From contig CAJXGR010000007.1 in NCBI GenBank assembly GCA_913053665.1, positions 1 through 24,584 on the forward strand: 24,584 nt of DNA, written 5' to 3'. The notes under the pieces were generated by a model, which did no database searches, was not told the DNA's origin, and was given only the letters and a program-made list of their open reading frames with translations. This DNA is from an uncultured Spirochaetia bacterium (GTDB lineage Bacteria; Spirochaetota; UBA6919). Positions 15,114 through 23,106 of the stretch are shown piece after piece (the stretch's first letter is position 1; each line of letters begins with the position of its first letter). Position numbers and translations under genes: made by a program.

Positions 15114-15770
15114 ATGAAGATTCGATTAGACGAAGAGATAAATCGATTAAGAAAAACACTCCTGGAAATGGGTAATGGGGTGGAAGAAGCCATAGGACAG
15201 GCCGTGCGAGCCCTAAAGGATCGTGACGTCGTACTAGCAAAACAAGTTATTCGTAATGACTTATTGATTAATCGGTTAGAAGTTGAAGTGGATAAAATAT
15301 GTCTTAAAATCTTTGCCCTCAAGCAACCGATTGCCATCGATCTTCGCTTTGTGGCTTCCAGCCTGAAGGTCAATAATGACCTGGAACGGATGGGTGACTT
15401 TGCCTCAAGAATTGCTGAAGACGTGATTTCCTTAGCGAGTGAACCTGATCTACCCGTACTTGATGAACTCTATAAACTCACGGAACTGGGTCAGCAGATG
15501 GTGAAAAATTGTCTGGAAGCGTTTATGCAAAAGAATGTAGAATTAGCGCAAAGAGTGATCAAGGAAGACAGGCAGATGGATGACTATTATGAAACCGTGA
15601 TTAGGAAAATCGGCCCCTATGTTCATGAAAACTCAGAACGCTTTGAGACAGGCTTAGCAATCATTAATATAGGCAAATGTCTTGAACGAATTGGAGATCA
15701 TGCCACTAATATTTGTGAAGATGCTATTTATCTTACTGAAGGAGAAATCATTAAGCATCAAAAGACTTAG
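15114..15770 (+). CDS. phoU: Phosphate signalling protein PhoU
   Basis: A 218-residue PhoU: two similar three-helix bundles that bind metal and link phosphate transport to the PhoR/PhoB system, normally keeping it off when phosphate is plentiful. The two metal-binding signatures are ERMGDFASRIAEDV in the first half and ERIGDHATNICEDAIYL in the second; SRIAED and TNICED are the ExxxD-type clusters. An in-frame TTG at 15102 exists, but GGAG at 15104-15107 lies seven bases ahead of ATG 15114, which decides the start. It is the first gene of a phoU - kinase - regulator unit, 33 bp before the kinase. Confidence 0.94.
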   Translation: MKIRLDEEINRLRKTLLEMGNGVEEAIGQAVRALKDRDVVLAKQVIRNDLLINRLEVEVDKICLKIFALKQPIAIDLRFVASSLKVNNDLERMGDFASRIAEDVISLASEPDLPVLDELYKLTELGQQMVKNCLEAFMQKNVELAQRVIKEDRQMDDYYETVIRKIGPYVHENSERFETGLAIINIGKCLERIGDHATNICEDAIYLTEGEIIKHQKT

Positions 15771-15803
15771 TGAAATACTGACGATCTTTTTTGTGGACTC
15801 ACT

Positions 15804-17681
15804 ATGACGAAGTTTAGCTCTCTTGTTAAAGTATACTATCCCTTGATCTTTGGACTGGGCTTGATTGTATCCATCCTCTTTTTTCGATCCGCTTTGAAAG
15901 ACGAGATGATCAATATTAAGCTCACGGAACTGGATCAACAGATCTTTTATATAAAAGACAAGATGAATAAACTTGTTCCATCACCCATCTCACCCGATAC
16001 AAACCACCCCTTCATTGGTCAGCTGAGTTCTGAATTCATAAATCATCTGCAAATCCTTATCCTAAAAGGGAAAAATAACATTCTCTATTGTGGTGAAAGG
16101 CTGAAAGAGGATCATGATAACTATCGTTATAGAGATTGTCGCCAGAGCTTGAAAGATAAAGATAACTATTATGATCATGAGATGAGGATGGCCAGAAATA
16201 GTCCGTCTCAGACAGGTTTTGGCATCAGATACTCGAACACTCTTTCTGGGTCACCGGAAAAGATATTGCTTTTCAGTCGCCATTTTAATAATCATGACTA
16301 CTCCATACGAATAATTGTCTCATTCAAAGAAATACAAGATACCCTGGACCGTATCGATAGGATTGTGTGGATATTTGCATTCGTGATGATCTCTATCCTT
16401 GTACTGGTCAATAACTTGCTATCCAACATGATTGTCAAACCTCTTCAAGGGATCATTCGGTTCTTGAAGGATTATAAGGAAGACAGAAGCTTACGCCTTT
16501 CCTACACGTCTGTTGAAGAAGTTATTCACCTTCAGTACTTCCTGAACGAAATGGCTAAAGGTGTCCAGAAACAGATGAGTGAACTCACCCAACGTAAAAA
16601 CCAGGTTGAGACTGTTATAAAAAACGTATCGGAAGGAGTTATCCTATTGGATCACAAACTGAAGGTATTATTATACAATAATGGTTTATTCTCTCTCTTG
16701 AAGATCATTCCAGAGCTTTATGATTATGATCTATTTGGAAAGTATTATTATGAAATCATCCGTAACAACCCTCTAAACAATATGATAGAGCAGTCCGTAA
16801 GGGAGCAGACTCGTTTAAGCCAAAACATCCACCTATCTACCCTTGAAAACCAAACACTGGAGGTCATTTGCATCCCCCTTCCCCATAAATCCGGACTGGT
16901 AGTTATGATCAACGATATCACCGAACAATACAAGTTGGTGGAAATTAAGAAGTCTTTTGTAGAAAACGCTTCCCATGAGTTTAAAACGCCCATTTCCATT
17001 ATCAAAGGGTATTTAGAAACCATTTTAAAGACAGATGACATCTCTGTTGAGGATCAGAAGAGATTTCTGGAGAAAGTCTTGAGGAATGCCGACCGACTCA
17101 ACAATCTGATTAAAGACTTGATTACCCTCAATAAGCTGGATGATAGCAGGGATTACTTTAGAAAAGAGCCTGTAAACGTGTTGGATGTCATAGAGAGCTG
17201 TTTGGATATTCTCTCTTTAAAGGCTGAAACAAAGAATATCCAACTGGTTAATGCTATTACCGAGGATAGCTTAGAGCTAATGGGCAATCAGGAACTTCTT
17301 GAGACTATATTTTTCAATCTTATCGATAATGCGATCACTTACACGGATCATGAAGGCGAAGTGATTGTGGCTTTCAAGGAAGACGGTGATCGGTTTGTTT
17401 TCTCAGTCATTGATACAGGGATTGGCATTAGTGGCAATTATCATCAACGTATTTTTGAACGTTTTTACAGGGTGGATGAAGGGCGATCGAGAAAGTCGGG
17501 TGGAACAGGTTTAGGACTGAGTATCGTAAAGCATGCTGTCATGTTTCATGACGGAGAGGTCTATTGCGAGGCCAACCCAACGGGCAAAGGGACTCTATTT
17601 AAAGTGGCTTTACCCTTTGAGTCAGACGCTGAAAAGGCTCTGGCCTCTATGGGATCTATTGATGGAGAGACAAATTCATGA
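15804..17681 (+). CDS. PhoR-like membrane sensor histidine kinase
   Basis: A 625-residue kinase. Membrane segments at about 10-28 and 186-209 enclose a periplasmic domain (29-185); a HAMP-like helix (210-260) and a PAS-like domain (about 266-375) follow. The dimerisation helix carries His391 in NASHEFKTPISIIKGYL; the ATPase has N-box FFNLIDNAITYT (503-514), DTGIGI (537-542), FERFYRVDEG (551-560) and GGTGLGLSIVKHAV (566-579). Its large periplasmic domain is longer than in E. coli PhoR, so it could sense something directly. Context (phoU before, phoB-like gene overlapping by ATGA after) argues for the phosphate-starvation role, though the signal is not proven. Confidence 0.9.
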   Translation: MTKFSSLVKVYYPLIFGLGLIVSILFFRSALKDEMINIKLTELDQQIFYIKDKMNKLVPSPISPDTNHPFIGQLSSEFINHLQILILKGKNNILYCGERLKEDHDNYRYRDCRQSLKDKDNYYDHEMRMARNSPSQTGFGIRYSNTLSGSPEKILLFSRHFNNHDYSIRIIVSFKEIQDTLDRIDRIVWIFAFVMISILVLVNNLLSNMIVKPLQGIIRFLKDYKEDRSLRLSYTSVEEVIHLQYFLNEMAKGVQKQMSELTQRKNQVETVIKNVSEGVILLDHKLKVLLYNNGLFSLLKIIPELYDYDLFGKYYYEIIRNNPLNNMIEQSVREQTRLSQNIHLSTLENQTLEVICIPLPHKSGLVVMINDITEQYKLVEIKKSFVENASHEFKTPISIIKGYLETILKTDDISVEDQKRFLEKVLRNADRLNNLIKDLITLNKLDDSRDYFRKEPVNVLDVIESCLDILSLKAETKNIQLVNAITEDSLELMGNQELLETIFFNLIDNAITYTDHEGEVIVAFKEDGDRFVFSVIDTGIGISGNYHQRIFERFYRVDEGRSRKSGGTGLGLSIVKHAVMFHDGEVYCEANPTGKGTLFKVALPFESDAEKALASMGSIDGETNS

Positions 17682-18373
17682 GTTTGATATACATCATTGA
17701 CGATGAGGAAGAGCTTATTGAGATCTTGTCCATCAACCTCAAGTCAGAAGGCTATCAAGTTAAAGAGTTCATTTCGGGGAATCAATTAATCAACCAACTG
17801 CTGAATGGAAAGACTATTCCCGACTTATTAATCCTGGATATCATGATGGAAGGGATGAATGGATACGAAGTCTGTCGTAAAATACGGTTGGATGAGCGTT
17901 TTAAGAATATCCCCATTATTTTTCTATCGGCCAAATCAGCGGAAGAGGATCGTATTGCAGGATTTGAATATGGAGGGGATGATTACATCTCTAAACCCTT
18001 TAGTATTAAAGAATTACTCTTGCGAGTCAAAGTCCTTCTAAAAAGAGTGAGCCGGAACGATGAGATTGACGGGTCCAAAGTCTTTTACTATAGAAACTTA
18101 ACTTTAATTAAAGACTCCTTTCAGGTTACCTATGATGAAAGGCTTCTTCAACTTACCAAGACGGAGTTTCATCTCCTCCTACTCTTCTTTGAGAATCCAG
18201 GACGTTTTTTTGCACGAGAAGAGATTATTAATCGCGTATGGAACGAAGAAGCCTATGTCACTGAGCGAACTGTTGATGTCCACATACAGCGTCTTAGAAA
18301 GAAGCTTAAAAACTGTAAAGAACTGATATCTACTTATTCAGGTATAGGATATGGTTATTTCCCGGAGAAATAG
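17678..18373 (+). CDS. PhoB-like winged-helix response regulator
   Basis: A 231-residue OmpR/PhoB-family regulator. The receiver has D8-D9, phosphoacceptor D54 in LILDIMMEGMNG, Ser84 (FLSAKS) and K106 (YISKPFS). The C-terminal winged helix (about 136-229) shows LTKTEFHLLLLFFENPG, the recognition region VTERTVDVHIQRLRKKL and the terminal wing STYSGIGYGYF. It begins within the kinase stop (ATGA), so the two proteins are made together. Likely target genes are phosphate-uptake operons elsewhere and possibly its own operon, but no Pho box is convincing here. Confidence 0.92.
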   Translation: MSLIYIIDDEEELIEILSINLKSEGYQVKEFISGNQLINQLLNGKTIPDLLILDIMMEGMNGYEVCRKIRLDERFKNIPIIFLSAKSAEEDRIAGFEYGGDDYISKPFSIKELLLRVKVLLKRVSRNDEIDGSKVFYYRNLTLIKDSFQVTYDERLLQLTKTEFHLLLLFFENPGRFFAREEIINRVWNEEAYVTERTVDVHIQRLRKKLKNCKELISTYSGIGYGYFPEK

Positions 18374-18377
18374 TCTT

Positions 18378-18402
18378 GGGGGCGACCCCTACAACTATCT
18401 GT
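18378..18402. repeat. Possible remnant of a palindromic repeat
   Basis: A short GC-rich inverted repeat, GGGG-CGA-CCCC, is followed by CTACAACTATCTGT. The last ten bases (AACTATCTGT) are identical to the start of the 44-bp palindrome at 20331. It lies between convergent phoB-like and DUF2400 genes, where a mobile repeat or a bidirectional terminator could sit. No T run follows. Confidence 0.35.
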
Positions 18403-18422
18403 TACACAGTATTATATAGGCC

Positions 18423-19232
18423 CTACAAACTGTGATCGGAGACTCCCAGGCCGAATAAGGCAAGATCATATTTCACAGGATCCTTTCCATCGAGGATTCT
18501 GAGATTAGATGTGATTTCTTCAGCCATCTTCCAATCAGGTGTTTTTCGCTCAGTGAGGTTCAGGGCCTTTGATACACGAGCCACATGGGTGTCCACAGGG
18601 ATGAGAAGGGCTTTTTTGGGAATCTTTTTCCATATACCTAGATCCACATTGTCTTTTCGTACCATCCATCTTAAGAATAAATGAAAGCGTTTGCAGGCAC
18701 TTCCCCGACTTGGAGAGGCTAAGAGGAACTTGAAGTTTCTATCGCGGTGAATTGTTTTATAGGCCCACTCTTCAGGGATTGATATTCTGGATAAGGTCTC
18801 GATAAAGTGAGTGACAGCTGATTTAATGGACTCTGTCTCCTTATATCCTTCTACAAAAAGGGCTTCAAGGGAATCATAGGTCTTAAGGACCATATGAAGG
18901 CGATAAATCAGGTTGATTAAGTCAATACCTTTTATAAAGCGGTAACACAGAGATTCCAACTGGCTAGTGTCTTTGATCACAAAGTCATAGACTGCTTTAT
19001 AGGGTTTAGAACCCAGATGAGAAAGGACTTGACCGATGAATGGATTCATAACCTTTCTCTGACCAAAGGCCAGGGTAGATACAATGAAAGCGACGACCTC
19101 CTGATCCTTTATAGAAAACTTATATTGATGGACAAACTGTATTGGATCCTCTTGGAGAAAGGCTTTAGTATGATATCGCTTGTAGAGGTCTTCGAGTTTG
19201 CTTTTATCTATAGGGTGATTAGATTTTTTCAT
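18423..19232 (-). CDS. DUF2400 / TIGR02757 conserved protein
   Basis: A 269-residue member of the DUF2400 (TIGR02757) family, whose function is not established. Recognisable parts are DPIQFVHQYKFSIKDQEVVAFIVSTLAFGQR near the N-terminus (in two conserved halves), LFLRWMVRKDNVDLGIW, IPVDTHVARVSKALNLT and the C-terminal KYDLALFGLGVSDH; the last two resemble the helix-hairpin-helix DNA glycosylase fold, so a nucleic-acid role is plausible. ATG 19232 overlaps the upstream ABC gene by 14 bp; a TTG at 19268 would give 12 more residues but a 50-bp overlap, so ATG is preferred. It is probably co-transcribed with the ABC ATPase. Confidence 0.85.
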   Translation of the reverse strand: MKKSNHPIDKSKLEDLYKRYHTKAFLQEDPIQFVHQYKFSIKDQEVVAFIVSTLAFGQRKVMNPFIGQVLSHLGSKPYKAVYDFVIKDTSQLESLCYRFIKGIDLINLIYRLHMVLKTYDSLEALFVEGYKETESIKSAVTHFIETLSRISIPEEWAYKTIHRDRNFKFLLASPSRGSACKRFHLFLRWMVRKDNVDLGIWKKIPKKALLIPVDTHVARVSKALNLTERKTPDWKMAEEITSNLRILDGKDPVKYDLALFGLGVSDHSL

Positions 19233-19986
19233 GATAGCGTATGGGACCTTGTCTCTTGCCGTTAACAAACTGATGGATCACAGCATCGTCGCTCTCCAGG
19301 ATCTCTTCTTTAGGTCCAATCTTATAGATCCTGCCCTCATAAAGCATTGCGAGTTTATCTCCGATTTTACGGGCACAACCCATGTCATTGGTAACAGAAA
19401 TGAAGGTGACAGGAAGATCCTGGTGGAGGCGATTAATCATCTTGCTGATGGAGTCAGTCGTGATGGGGTCAAGGCCAGCTGTGGGCTCGTCTAGAAAGAG
19501 AATATCTGGTTTGTAATTAATTGCACGGGCGATCCCCACACGTTTTTTCATTCCACCCGATAGTTGGGCTGGCTTTAAGCCTTCTACCCCCTCCAGTCTG
19601 ACTTGTTTTAAGTTGTGACTCACCCTTTCAGCTATCTCTTTGCGTGGTGTTTTAGTGTGATAGTCCAGGAAAAAGCCTACATTCTCTCTAATTGTCATTG
19701 AGTCAAAGAGAGCGTAATTTTGGAATAGCATCCCTGTACTATTCTGAACATCCTCTTTTTCTTTTTTGGATAAGTCTTTTATATTTTGGCCGTAATAGAA
19801 GATGTCTCCGGAATCAGGGGGAATGATTAAAGCCATAATCTTCATGAGAACAGTCTTGCCACGTCCTCCGGGGCCTATAATCATGAGTGAGTCCCGTTCT
19901 TTTATCTCTAAACTGAGTTGATCGATAATCTTTTTGCCGGCAAAGGATTTTGAAACGTTTTTAAGTTCAATAATAGTCTTGTTCAT
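19219..19986 (-). CDS. MlaF-like ABC transporter ATP-binding protein
   Basis: A 255-residue ABC ATPase, closest by eye to the MlaF/Ttg2A class that powers phospholipid movement between the two membranes. Walker A is GPGGRGKT (38-45), the Q-loop lies in LFQNYALFDSMTIREN, the signature is LSGGMKKRVGIARA (142-155) and Walker B is DILFLDEPTAGLD (161-173). The switch histidine normally found in a VTHD motif is Asn200 (VTND); the DNA codon is AAT. The partner permease (MlaE) and MCE protein (MlaD) are not next to it, so it is an orphan subunit here. The start has no clear Shine-Dalgarno, but an upstream in-frame TAA leaves ATG 19986 as the only good choice. Confidence 0.88.
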   Translation of the reverse strand: MNKTIIELKNVSKSFAGKKIIDQLSLEIKERDSLMIIGPGGRGKTVLMKIMALIIPPDSGDIFYYGQNIKDLSKKEKEDVQNSTGMLFQNYALFDSMTIRENVGFFLDYHTKTPRKEIAERVSHNLKQVRLEGVEGLKPAQLSGGMKKRVGIARAINYKPDILFLDEPTAGLDPITTDSISKMINRLHQDLPVTFISVTNDMGCARKIGDKLAMLYEGRIYKIGPKEEILESDDAVIHQFVNGKRQGPIRYHEKI

Positions 19987-20034
19987 GGTGGCATTTAATT
20001 ACTTTTACATCCAGGATTTACAGAATAGTTTGCA

Positions 20035-20289
20035 TCAATGTTCTGTTTCGGCTTCCTTCACATTGAGTTTAGAGCCTTTTAGATTTTTGCCGTTCAGCTC
20101 TTTGATAGCGGCTTCGGCATCTGCATTGTTGGTCATAGCCACAAGAGCAAAGACTCTACTTTGACCATCCACTTTGTTTTTGATGATATTAACAGACCCT
20201 ACTTCCCCATAGACCTTAAACTCCTGGTACAAGTCCTCTTCACCGACATCTTTGCTCAAATTGTCGACATAAATACTTTTCAAAGTCAT
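20035..20289 (-). CDS. Small RRM-type RNA-binding protein
   Basis: An 84-residue protein that is a single RNA recognition motif. RNP2 is SIYVDNLS (5-12) and RNP1 is SRVFALVAM (44-52), each on its expected beta strand; DAEAAIKELNGKNLKGSKLNVKEA is the typical second helix and last strand. Proteins of this size occur in spirochaetes, cyanobacteria and others and are thought to act on RNA in adaptation responses. RNP1 lacks the common GFGFV aromatics (F46 is the only aromatic), so binding may be weaker. AGGAGAGG ahead of the ATG supports the start. It lies 48 bp upstream of the MlaF-like gene on the same strand. Confidence 0.93.
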   Translation of the reverse strand: MTLKSIYVDNLSKDVGEEDLYQEFKVYGEVGSVNIIKNKVDGQSRVFALVAMTNNADAEAAIKELNGKNLKGSKLNVKEAETEH

Positions 20290-20321
20290 AATCGACCTCT
20301 CCTTTTAAGAATAAAACTTTC

Positions 20322-20408
20322 GGTAGTGATAACTATCTGTAGCAACGCGATTAATCGCGTTGCTACAGATAGTTGGATAAATCCGTCAGTAACTAGTTTA
20401 TCACTACC
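20322..20408. repeat. Palindromic MITE-like element, copy 1
   Basis: The core is a perfect 44-bp palindrome (20331-20374) with 22-bp arms and no loop, beginning AACTATCTGTAGCAACGCG and centred on ATTAAT. It is enclosed by a second inverted repeat, GGTAGTGATAA (20322-20332) and TTATCACTACC (20398-20408). It sits between divergent genes, so it is not a terminator. The CTGTAG...CTACAG ends are shared with the palindrome at 22040. Confidence 0.8.
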
Positions 20409-20614
20409 AAACTTTCTATAAAGTTATAGTAAAAGATAGATAGAAATTGTCCTATAAGCAAATAGATTATTACGTTAATTATGAGACCTGTAAAAAAAAT
20501 AGTATATAAAACATGTTAATATCGCAAAGTTCTTGAAATAGTTCTATTTTGGTTTAAACTTTAACTCAACAAACATCCGATGGTATACTTATTTATTCAA
20601 GAAATCGAGAGTTT
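20409..20614. promoter_or_regulatory. Region upstream of the outer-membrane protein with candidate promoter
   Basis: An AT-rich stretch with no gene. A plausible promoter is TTAACT (20561-20566), a 17-bp spacer and TATACT (20584-20589), which would give a leader of about 20 bases before the ATG at 20615. The -35 matches the consensus at four of six positions. Confidence 0.5.
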
Positions 20615-21898
20615 ATGAACCTTAGCTATAGAGTGATCTCTTTTATTTTATTTATTGTCGTACTATTTATTGGAATACTGAATGCCGAATCGGTGTACAC
20701 CCGTAAAAAGAAGCCTGAATACGAGTTAGTCCCTTTCAAACTTAAAGAAAAGCCTCCTCAAAAGGAACAAAAAGACCCTCTTGAGACAATGCGTGTTAAA
20801 AATGAACGTACAGATATTCAAAGACCAAAAGTCCATGATGAGATAGGGTTTAAGGTAGGTGTCACACGGGCACTCACAGGGATCAATGGCAATTCAAAGT
20901 TAAGTATTCCTTTTATCAGCCTGTTTTATCGTCCTGAAGGCCTTAATTTCTCCAAGTCTTTTTTTGGTGAATTGGAATTGGCCTACTTCTATCTGGAGAG
21001 TAGCAATAGTTTTGCGTCTCAAGTAGATGTCAAAGTCCACACCCTCATGCCATTTGTATCACTTGGCTATCGGATAGGAATCGCTGATTGGTACAAACTT
21101 GTTGCCAAATTAGGTGTTGGGGTGTCTTTTCAGTTCGTCTCCAGAGACATCACAGGGGTCTCGTCCTTTCTTCAGCAATTCGATCGGAATACAGTGAACA
21201 TTCTTGGCGTGGCCAAGATAGCTCTTCAAAATGAATGGACGTTAAGCAAATATGTCAAGTTAATCATTGGAGCGGACGCTTTTGTACCCTTTGATCCTGA
21301 GGGATTTATCTTGTTTTTAAGTCCCAATGCCGGTCTGAGTTATGCTTTCGATTACAAGCCTGTCAAGAAACGTCGTTTGGGAGATCAATTAAGTATTCGA
21401 GGAGGATTTATTTTCCCTCTGACAAGAATCAGTGGGGATGTAAAAGCCCTATCCCCCTATGGAAGCATCGCCTATTCCCCATCCTTCTTGCAAATGTCTA
21501 AATATCTGGCTCTTGAGATGGAGCTGGTCTACTTTTACATGAAGTCAAAGGATAACTTATTGCAGCAAAAGGAAGTCCATTCCTTCCTGCCTATGGTGAA
21601 TCTGGTGATTTCCATCCCAATAGCAAAATGGTACACCCTGTCCCCTAAAATTGGAGGGGGAGTGATCTTCCAATTGGCCAAAGAGCAATTTAACGCGGCA
21701 GGTATCGCTCCCACCCTAGATCAATTTGGTACAGACAAGACAGTGATTCAAGGAGTGGCTCATTTTGCCCTTCAGAACGAACTTCACTTGAGCAAATCCT
21801 TTAAAGTCTTTGTCAATGGTGATCTAATTTGGCAGTTATCTCCGAATGGCATCATCACCTATCTTTCACCGAATCTAGGCGTTGCGTTTCGGTTTTAG
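20615..21898 (+). CDS. Outer-membrane protein with two tandem barrel-like repeats
   Basis: A 427-residue predicted outer-membrane protein. A signal peptide (1-24, ending GILNA) and a charged Lys/Pro-rich linker (28-75) precede two related halves, about 77-246 and 259-427. Matching pieces include ELELAYFYLESS / EMELVYFYMKSK, PFVSLGYRIGIADWYKLVAKLGVGVSFQ / PMVNLVISIPIAKWYTLSPKIGGGVIFQ (each shown in full family order over about 28 positions), VAKIALQNEWTLSKYVK / VAHFALQNELHLSKSFK and LSPNAGLSYAF / LSPNLGVAFRF. Each half has alternating hydrophobic strands and the size of an 8-stranded barrel, and the protein ends in Phe, as barrel proteins do. Either two barrels or one 16-stranded barrel is possible. 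Function unknown. Confidence 0.85.
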   Translation: MNLSYRVISFILFIVVLFIGILNAESVYTRKKKPEYELVPFKLKEKPPQKEQKDPLETMRVKNERTDIQRPKVHDEIGFKVGVTRALTGINGNSKLSIPFISLFYRPEGLNFSKSFFGELELAYFYLESSNSFASQVDVKVHTLMPFVSLGYRIGIADWYKLVAKLGVGVSFQFVSRDITGVSSFLQQFDRNTVNILGVAKIALQNEWTLSKYVKLIIGADAFVPFDPEGFILFLSPNAGLSYAFDYKPVKKRRLGDQLSIRGGFIFPLTRISGDVKALSPYGSIAYSPSFLQMSKYLALEMELVYFYMKSKDNLLQQKEVHSFLPMVNLVISIPIAKWYTLSPKIGGGVIFQLAKEQFNAAGIAPTLDQFGTDKTVIQGVAHFALQNELHLSKSFKVFVNGDLIWQLSPNGIITYLSPNLGVAFRF

Positions 21899-22003
21899 AA
21901 AGCCTGATGAGTCAATTAACTTGAAAAGCCCCAATTCATAATCTGAAAAAGCGGTTCAAGGAAATCCAGAATAAATAATGATAAACACCAGCTTGTAGCA
22001 TAC

Positions 22004-22100
22004 ACCAAACTGATTTTAAATTATCCAGTTATAAAACCCGTCATCTGTAGAGACGCATGGCCATGCGTCTCTACAGATGACAATTCATAATCAGTATGGT
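22004..22100. repeat. Palindromic MITE-like element, copy 2
   Basis: A perfect 42-bp palindrome (22040-22081, arms of 21, beginning GTCATCTGTAGAGACGCAT) is flanked by an imperfect outer inverted repeat, ACCAAACTGATTTTAAATT (22004-22022) against AATTCATAATCAGTATGGT (22082-22100), 16 of 19 matching. The inner ends (CTGTAG...CTACAG) agree with copy 1 and the centre differs while keeping perfect symmetry. It follows the outer-membrane gene by about 100 bp and could also stop transcription, but no T run follows. Confidence 0.8.
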
Positions 22101-22241
22101 ATAAACTATTTTCACTTAATTAAATATAGAATGGTCTGAAAATCCGATCATGCAAATATAAATTAAACAATACTAGATAGACCGGTGTTTATGAGCCTAA
22201 AGGTTTTTAAAATATTAAATCGAGCCATCTAATCAACTGTT
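22101..22241. other. Rest of the gap before the phosphodiester glycosidase gene
   Basis: Together with 21899-22003 and copy 2 of the palindromic element this makes a 343-bp gap without a gene. The sequence is AT-rich; I see no RNA gene and no convincing promoter pair. Confidence 0.5.
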
Positions 22242-23105
22242 ATGAAAACATGGATACTAACATTTAGTTTAGCTTTCATTTTAGGTTGCTCAGGAGAGAA
22301 AAACTCTGACAACCTGATTGGAGATGCAGTCAACTACTTTTCCAGGGCCTTTGAGAGAAGTGAAGTAGCTGCTCCTGAAAGGCGTCAGCTCAATGAAGGC
22401 TTCTGGATACAGACTTTGAATATTAAAAGCTCTGTCTACCCGGTTGAGAAAGACTTTAAGCTTTTCTGCATAGAGATCGATCCTCAGAAATACAATATAC
22501 ACTTATCCCTTGCGAAGGACTTTCACCAGAAGGTTCTAAAAGCGAAGGAGTTCTCCAGGCTTTCTAAATCATTTCTCAGCATGAATGCCAGCTTCTTTGA
22601 CAAAGAGCATCGCCCACTAGGCCTGCAAATACAAGATGGCCAAAGGATAAGAAAGCTCAGTCAGGTGGATGGAGGGGTCTTTTTCATACAAGATGGGATC
22701 CCTGAAATTGTGCACACAAAAGACTATACTCCTCATGATGGGATTACAACGGCTTTTCAGTGCAGGCCTCGGCTGGTTCATAAAGGACATATCATTGATC
22801 GACTGAAGCATCAGATCGCTAAGCGGACATTCATCGCCATCACACGGGACAAAAAGATCATTGTTGGTGTCACCGAAAACAGTATGGCTTACGCAAAGGA
22901 TCTAGCAACTATCTTAGCCCTGGACACGGATGCCGGAGGATTAGGCTGTGAGTATGCGTTAAACCTGGATGGGGGATCTTCCAGCCAGCTTTTCATTGAC
23001 TACAAAGGTTATACGAAGGAAATATCCGGCTCTGTTTCTGTTCCAAACGCAATCACTGTTAGTTCAAAAAAACCTTCCCCCGGCTATTCCTGTGCTGATC
23101 AATAA
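22242..23105 (+). CDS. Phosphodiester glycosidase (NAGPA) family lipoprotein
   Basis: A 287-residue predicted lipoprotein: signal peptide with lipobox FILGC (lipidated Cys16), then a domain of the NAGPA-like phosphodiester glycosidase family (Pfam PF09992) over about 55-275. Family marks are NASFFD (115-120), the R/P-containing core QCRPRLVHKG and the terminal NLDGGSSSQLF (241-251) with SVPNAI. Such enzymes split sugar-phosphodiester bonds; in bacteria they are linked to exopolysaccharide or cell-wall sugar metabolism, and the substrate here is unknown. No good Shine-Dalgarno precedes the ATG. The gene ends 1 bp from convergent pdxJ. Confidence 0.88.
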   Translation: MKTWILTFSLAFILGCSGEKNSDNLIGDAVNYFSRAFERSEVAAPERRQLNEGFWIQTLNIKSSVYPVEKDFKLFCIEIDPQKYNIHLSLAKDFHQKVLKAKEFSRLSKSFLSMNASFFDKEHRPLGLQIQDGQRIRKLSQVDGGVFFIQDGIPEIVHTKDYTPHDGITTAFQCRPRLVHKGHIIDRLKHQIAKRTFIAITRDKKIIVGVTENSMAYAKDLATILALDTDAGGLGCEYALNLDGGSSSQLFIDYKGYTKEISGSVSVPNAITVSSKKPSPGYSCADQ

Positions 23106-23106
23106 A

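Noticed and set aside
20331..20374. Palindrome as a bidirectional terminator
   Set aside because: The neighbouring genes diverge from it, so no transcript of either needs to end there.
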